Origin: an uncultured Campylobacter sp.
GTDB lineage: Bacteria; Campylobacterota; Campylobacteria; Campylobacterales; Campylobacteraceae
Direction of reading: 5' to 3'
Assembly: GCF_938045345.1 (NCBI RefSeq)
Contig: NZ_CALIMS010000006.1
Span: 1 to 64,000 of the forward strand
Length of the DNA stretch: 64,000 nucleotides
The notes under the pieces are model-generated. The model did not search any database. It worked only from the letters and a program-made list of their open reading frames with translations, and had not been told where the DNA came from. This document shows positions 60,292 through 64,000 of the stretch, one piece after another (the first letter of the stretch is position 1; each line of letters opens with the position of its first letter). Made by a program: the position numbers and the translations under genes.

Positions 60292-60984
60292 ATGTTATTA
60301 GGCAAAATCGATTATCTAAATTTGCTCCCTTTTCACGTATTTTTAAAATCCCTTCCGCTGCCGTCTTATGTTAAAAAATCGATAGAATTTAAAAAAGGGG
60401 TGCCGAGCAAACTCTGCGCCGATCTTTATTTTAGGCGCATAGACGCCGCGGTAATCTCCAGCATCGAAAGCCGCCGCGCAAAATACCGCAAGCTGCCTCT
60501 TGGAATTGTCGCAAAGCGCGAAGTGTTAAGCGTACTCGTGCGCAAAAACTCGGCGCCCAGGCTCGATCCCGCGTCGATGAGCTCAAATATGCTAGCTCGC
60601 GTGCTGGATCTTAGCGGCGAGGTGCTAATCGGCGATAATGCTCTAAAGGCGCTGCTTTTGCAGGACAAGGATAAATTTTACGATTTGGGCGAAATTTGGC
60701 AGCAGCGTACGGGCTTGCCCTTCGTTTTCGGGAGGCTGTGCTGCGTGAAAAACGAAAAAGCTTACGCGCGCCTGGCGGCGAAATTTTTACGTTCGCGCAT
60801 TAAAATTCCAAGATATATCCTGAAAAGCTACGCCTTTTCGCGCGGCATAAAAGAGCGTGAAATTTTAAATTATCTGAAATTTATAAGCTACAAAATCGGC
60901 GTCCGCGAGGAGCTGGCGCTGAAAAAATTTATCGCTAAAGCCAAAAAATTAAAATTTAATCCGGTTCAAAAGGAGGAACTATGA
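60292..60984 (+). CDS. mqnA: Chorismate dehydratase MqnA (futalosine pathway of menaquinone synthesis)
   Basis: MqnA starts the futalosine route to menaquinone by dehydrating chorismate. The 230-residue protein begins LLGKIDYLNLLPFHVFL, the conserved MqnA N-terminus (G.i.ylN..P), and has VPSKLCADLYFRRIDAAVISSIES and VLIGDNALKALL (the GD.AL motif). The central GEIWQQRTGLPFVFGRLCC segment is typical. The family is a periplasmic-binding-protein-like fold. GGAGAAAG precedes the ATG and the end overlaps gdhA by four bases. Presence of this route supports placement in Campylobacterota. Confidence 0.88.
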   Translation: MLLGKIDYLNLLPFHVFLKSLPLPSYVKKSIEFKKGVPSKLCADLYFRRIDAAVISSIESRRAKYRKLPLGIVAKREVLSVLVRKNSAPRLDPASMSSNMLARVLDLSGEVLIGDNALKALLLQDKDKFYDLGEIWQQRTGLPFVFGRLCCVKNEKAYARLAAKFLRSRIKIPRYILKSYAFSRGIKEREILNYLKFISYKIGVREELALKKFIAKAKKLKFNPVQKEEL

Positions 60985-62339
60985 AGTCTTACATCGACGG
61001 CTTGCTGCTAAATTTAAAGCGTGCCAATCCCGGTCAGGAGGTCTTTATCCAGGCATCGACCGAAATTTTATACTCGCTCATACCGCTTTTAAAGCGCGAT
61101 GAGCGATACGTGAAAAATAAAATTTTAGAGCGCATTTTGGCGCCCGAGCGCACGATGATGTTTCGCGTCGTCTATATGAGCGACGGCGGCGAGCCCTGCG
61201 TGCATACGGGATATCGCATAGAGTTCAACTCCGCTCTGGGTCCTTACAAAGGCGGTCTGCGCTTTCATCCGAGCGTAAATTTGGGCGTTTTAAAATTTTT
61301 AGGGTTTGAGCAAATTTTTAAAAATTCCCTCACAGGTCTTAATATCGGCGGCGCAAAAGGTGGCGCAAATTTCGATCCTAAGGGCAAGAGCGACGGCGAG
61401 ATTATGAGATTTTGTCAAGCTTTTATGCTTGAACTTCACCGCCTAATCAGCTCCAATACCGACGTGCCCGCAGGCGACATCGGCGTGGGCGGTCGCGAGA
61501 TCGGCTATATGTACGGCGCGTATAAAAAGCTCACCCGCAGATTCGACGGCGCTCTTACGGGCAAAGGGCTAAGCTGGGGCGGCAGTCTTGCGCGCACCGA
61601 GGCTACGGGCTACGGATCGGTCTATTTTGCAAACGAGATGCTCGCTACCAGAGGTGATTCTCTGCACGGCAAAATTTGCACGATCTCGGGCGCCGGCAAC
61701 GTCGCGATCTACACCGCCGAAAAGCTATATCAGATGCAGGCTAAGCCCGTTACAGTAAGCGATTCTACGGGTTTTATCTACGATGCCGAGGGAATTGACG
61801 TAATGCTTCTTAAAAAATTAAAAGAGCAGCTGCGCGTAGGGCTTTGCGAATATATTAAAGAGCGTCCTAACGCAAAATTTATCCCAGTTAGTGCTTATCC
61901 TGAGGGGCGTAACGGCGTGTGGAGCGTGCCGTGCGACGCCGCATTTCCGAGCGCTACGCAAAATGAGATTAGTCTGCAAGACGTAAAGACTCTCTATGCC
62001 AACGGATGTCGCATGGTTTGCGAGGGCGCGAATATGCCAAGCACGCTTGAGGCGATCGATTTTATGCTCGCGCAAAAAGACTTTCTTTTCGGTCCTGCCA
62101 AAGCGGCGAATGCGGGCGGCGTGGCTACGAGCGGGCTTGAGATGGCGCAAAACGCGCAGATGGCGTCGTGGAGCTTCGAGGAGGTCGATAGTAAGCTGCG
62201 CGAGATCATGCGCCACATATTTCGCACCAGCTACGAGACCTCGAAGGAATTCGGCGCGGAGGGCAACCTCGTGCTAGGCTCGAATATCGCGGGCTTTCGC
62301 CGCGTAGCCGATGCGATGCTGGATCAAGGTTTGGTTTAA
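60981..62339 (+). CDS. gdhA: NADP-specific glutamate dehydrogenase
   Basis: GdhA interconverts glutamate with 2-oxoglutarate and ammonia. The 452-residue hexameric-type enzyme has YKGGLRFHPSVNLGVLKFLGFEQ, GGAKGGANFDPKGKSDGEIMRFCQAF with the catalytic lysine, PAGDIGVGGREIGYMYGAYK, the NADP-binding TISGAGNVAIYTAEKL, and GPAKAANAGGVATSGLEMAQN. AAGGAGG precedes the ATG within the mqnA end. It ties ammonia released by asparaginase and peptidases to glutamate. Confidence 0.96.
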   Translation: MKSYIDGLLLNLKRANPGQEVFIQASTEILYSLIPLLKRDERYVKNKILERILAPERTMMFRVVYMSDGGEPCVHTGYRIEFNSALGPYKGGLRFHPSVNLGVLKFLGFEQIFKNSLTGLNIGGAKGGANFDPKGKSDGEIMRFCQAFMLELHRLISSNTDVPAGDIGVGGREIGYMYGAYKKLTRRFDGALTGKGLSWGGSLARTEATGYGSVYFANEMLATRGDSLHGKICTISGAGNVAIYTAEKLYQMQAKPVTVSDSTGFIYDAEGIDVMLLKKLKEQLRVGLCEYIKERPNAKFIPVSAYPEGRNGVWSVPCDAAFPSATQNEISLQDVKTLYANGCRMVCEGANMPSTLEAIDFMLAQKDFLFGPAKAANAGGVATSGLEMAQNAQMASWSFEEVDSKLREIMRHIFRTSYETSKEFGAEGNLVLGSNIAGFRRVADAMLDQGLV

Positions 62340-62370
62340 GCTCAACTCGCTTTATTTTGTCAAAAGCGGC

Positions 62371-62416
62371 AGCTCGCTTTTAAATTTAAGCTTTTTAAAT
62401 TTACGGCGAGCTTTTT
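62371..62416 (+). terminator. Intrinsic terminator after gdhA
   Basis: AGCTCGC (62371-62377) pairs with GCGAGCT (62406-62412), with an inner AAATTTA/TAAATTT stem, and is followed by TTTTT. It lies 32 bases after the gdhA stop. Confidence 0.7.
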
Positions 62417-62815
62417 GGCTGCGGGGCTTGATAAAATTTCAATAGTTTGCGCCTAGGATATAGCCGCTCATCGCTATAATTCATTCTGCGCAACTTGCGC
62501 GCTGCGTAAATTTAAATAGCGCCAAGCAGTGCGGTTTTAAAATTTTAGCTCGTCGTAGCGATACTTTTAAAATTTAGCCGCAAGCATGACAAAGACCGCC
62601 CAGCCAAATTTCATCTTTAAATTTGGCTGGTAAATTCCGCCCGTTAAATTTAGCTTTGAAATTTGACGCTTAAAATTTAAGTCCGAATCCGCTTTTAAAT
62701 TTAGCCTAAATTTTATCTCAGCTCGCCCGCGCAGCGCGAAAATTTAAACCGAGCACGGGCTGAGCGTTTACCGCAATTTGGCATAATGGCGCAAATTTTA
62801 TCCAAAGGTTGTAAT
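62417..62815. other. Hairpin-rich intergenic region
   Basis: No ORF is present. A perfect 12-bp hairpin, CCAGCCAAATTT (62600-62611) with AAATTTGGCTGG (62619-62630), stands in the middle without a T run. Near 62725-62770, GCTCG, CCCG, CGAGC and CGGGCTGAG can pair in two exclusive ways. Many AAATTT words fill the rest. A small RNA or leader is possible but no clear promoter was found. Confidence 0.45.
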
Positions 62816-63547
62816 ATGAAAAAATTTATGATTTTGCTCGCCGCTGCGGCTCTGTCGCTTGCGCATGCGGACGTGACGGATATCCTAAAGCAGGGCGCGG
62901 ACGCGCTTGGTACGACTAGGAGCGGAAGCTACAAGGATCTGCTCGCTTCCGCCGCAAACAGCGCCGCAAGCGAGCTCGCCAAGGGCTACATCCACAGCAA
63001 GACCGCTAAAATCGAACTTCCTCCTTCGCTGAAAGCGGCTGCAAAGCTTGCGAGAAAGGTGGGCGGCGATAAATGGGAGCAGCAGCTCGTCGCGAGTATG
63101 AACGATGCCGCTACCAAGGCGGTGAGCGGCGCGAGCAAGATATTTTTGCAAGATCTGAAATCGATGAGCGATGCCGACGTTAAAAAGCTCATCGGCGGCG
63201 GTGACACCGCGCTTAGCGAGTATCTGCAGAGCAAGTCGGGTGCGAAGCTACGGGCGGTTTTTAGACCGATCGTAAGCGATATGATGAGCAAAAACAGCTT
63301 TGCAACGGCGTATAACGGGCTAAATTCCTTCGCGCAAAACAAGATCGCGAGTAACGAAGCAGTACAAAATATCGCGCGCGGGCTGGGCGCGAGCGAGTAT
63401 CTGCCTAAGCAGGGCGAGGATTTGAACGATTACATCACGCAAAAGACGCTGGATGGGCTATTTGCGGTGATGAGGGAAAAAGAAAGCGCGCTTCGCGGCA
63501 GCGCCGTCGGCAAAGGTGCCGGGATTTTAGGCAAGGTGCTTCAATAA
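62816..63547 (+). CDS. DUF4197 family periplasmic protein
   Basis: A 243-residue exported protein of the DUF4197 family. The signal peptide is KKFMILLAAAALSLAHA, cut before DVTD. The mature part is helical, with the family segments IELPPSLKAAAKLARKVGGDKWEQQL, SMNDAATKAVSGASKIFLQDLKSMS and YITQKTLDGLFAVMREKE. Function is unknown. I use the ATG at 62816, which has AAAGG before it and starts the signal peptide; an upstream in-frame ATG at 62786 would add ten residues without a ribosome site. Confidence 0.87.
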   Translation: MKKFMILLAAAALSLAHADVTDILKQGADALGTTRSGSYKDLLASAANSAASELAKGYIHSKTAKIELPPSLKAAAKLARKVGGDKWEQQLVASMNDAATKAVSGASKIFLQDLKSMSDADVKKLIGGGDTALSEYLQSKSGAKLRAVFRPIVSDMMSKNSFATAYNGLNSFAQNKIASNEAVQNIARGLGASEYLPKQGEDLNDYITQKTLDGLFAVMREKESALRGSAVGKGAGILGKVLQ

Positions 63548-64000
63548 AGCTCGCGGTGAGGCTTTGGCGTAAATTCCGCCGTATAGCTGCTTATAATTGC
63601 TTTGCGCCGTAAGTTTGGGCAGTCTAAAGCTGCGCGCAAAGCACCCTCTCGTGCAAGACAGCTGTTTGAGTCAAAGTAGGCGTGCGGCGGAATTTAGAGG
63701 TTTATTTGTCGCGCGTTTTCGCGCGATCGATTTTATACGATAATCTTGCTGCGAAGTTAGTCTGCGAAATTTAAAATTTTACAAAGCTTTAGGGATTTGA
63801 AATTTTAGAATTTAATGCGGTGTTTAGATGCGCGCATAAATTAGCGCCTACATCTGAAATTTTAAAAAACGGCGAAGTATTGGGGTAGTAGGGCGGTAAC
63901 AGATAAGCGCGTAAGACTAAAGCAAGAAAGCCGTCTTGTAAATTTCGCTTCTTTCATATCTCACTTTATGTTCCGCAAAAACCGGTTTACTCATTAGTCC
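63548..64000. other. Terminal region with no gene seen
   Basis: The last 450 bases contain no frame with a ribosome site and plausible protein. A/T-rich stretches with AAATTT and GAAATTTTA words are interrupted by GC-rich patches. A gene may begin just outside the window. Confidence 0.35.

Overview
The window looks like a chromosomal segment of a Campylobacter from the higher-GC oral/asaccharolytic branch (C. gracilis, C. showae or C. rectus type). This rests on the gene order fabZ-lpxA-clpX-mreB-mreC-carB, the neighbours surA-like/gltX/maeB/mqnA and purF/dapB, menaquinone synthesis through MqnA, frequent TTG starts, and GC well above that of C. jejuni. The species itself cannot be fixed from the sequence. 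The genes are densely packed, often with 4-base ATGA overlaps. I saw no tRNA, rRNA, CRISPR array or insertion sequence.

Layout. 1-1806: end of argH, a decayed gap, hemD. 1824-2031: a strong promoter followed by a rod-like, terminator-ended non-coding RNA, a good 6S RNA candidate. 2049-9676: one forward run purD - RDD membrane protein - lptD - phosphoribosyltransferase-like - pnp - universal stress protein. 10077-10544: an A/T-rich orphan gene. 10671-15774 (reverse): dcd - topA - phosphoesterase - cation antiporter; the phosphoesterase carries a 218-residue repetitive insertion. 15898-19115: secreted asparaginase, then accB-accC. 20921-26807: a peptide/amide operon (carbamoylase, AbgA-like, PepE, DcuC, PepT). 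27151-31556: small membrane protein, two flavodoxin-fold oxidoreductases around Bcp, a di-Mop molybdate protein and a DUF488 protein. 31577-33957 (reverse): dapB, a broken nucleotidyltransferase fragment, purF. 34008-37370: a large DUF748/AsmA-like protein. 37436-46127: queH, then fabZ to carB.

46274-54277 is an acquired defence locus. It is a type IC restriction-modification system (EcoR124I-like hsdM, hsdS, hsdR) with rhuM inserted between hsdM and hsdS, and a PrrC-like anticodon nuclease candidate between hsdS and hsdR. HsdS keeps the two-copy TAEL spacer repeat that sets target spacing in EcoR124I. In a Prr-type arrangement the restriction complex would hold the tRNA nuclease silent until a phage anti-restriction protein disturbs it.

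54744-63547 returns to core genes: a SurA-like chaperone, gltX, maeB, pncB, a small lipoprotein resembling lysozyme inhibitors, mqnA, gdhA and a DUF4197 protein. The metabolic genes fit an organism that lives on amino acids and peptides: asparaginase, PepE and PepT release aspartate and other amino acids, DcuC moves C4-dicarboxylates, and malic enzyme and glutamate dehydrogenase link them to central metabolism. Throughout the window the word AAATTT, a form of the RAATTY uptake/methylation motif known from C. jejuni, is far more frequent than base composition predicts.
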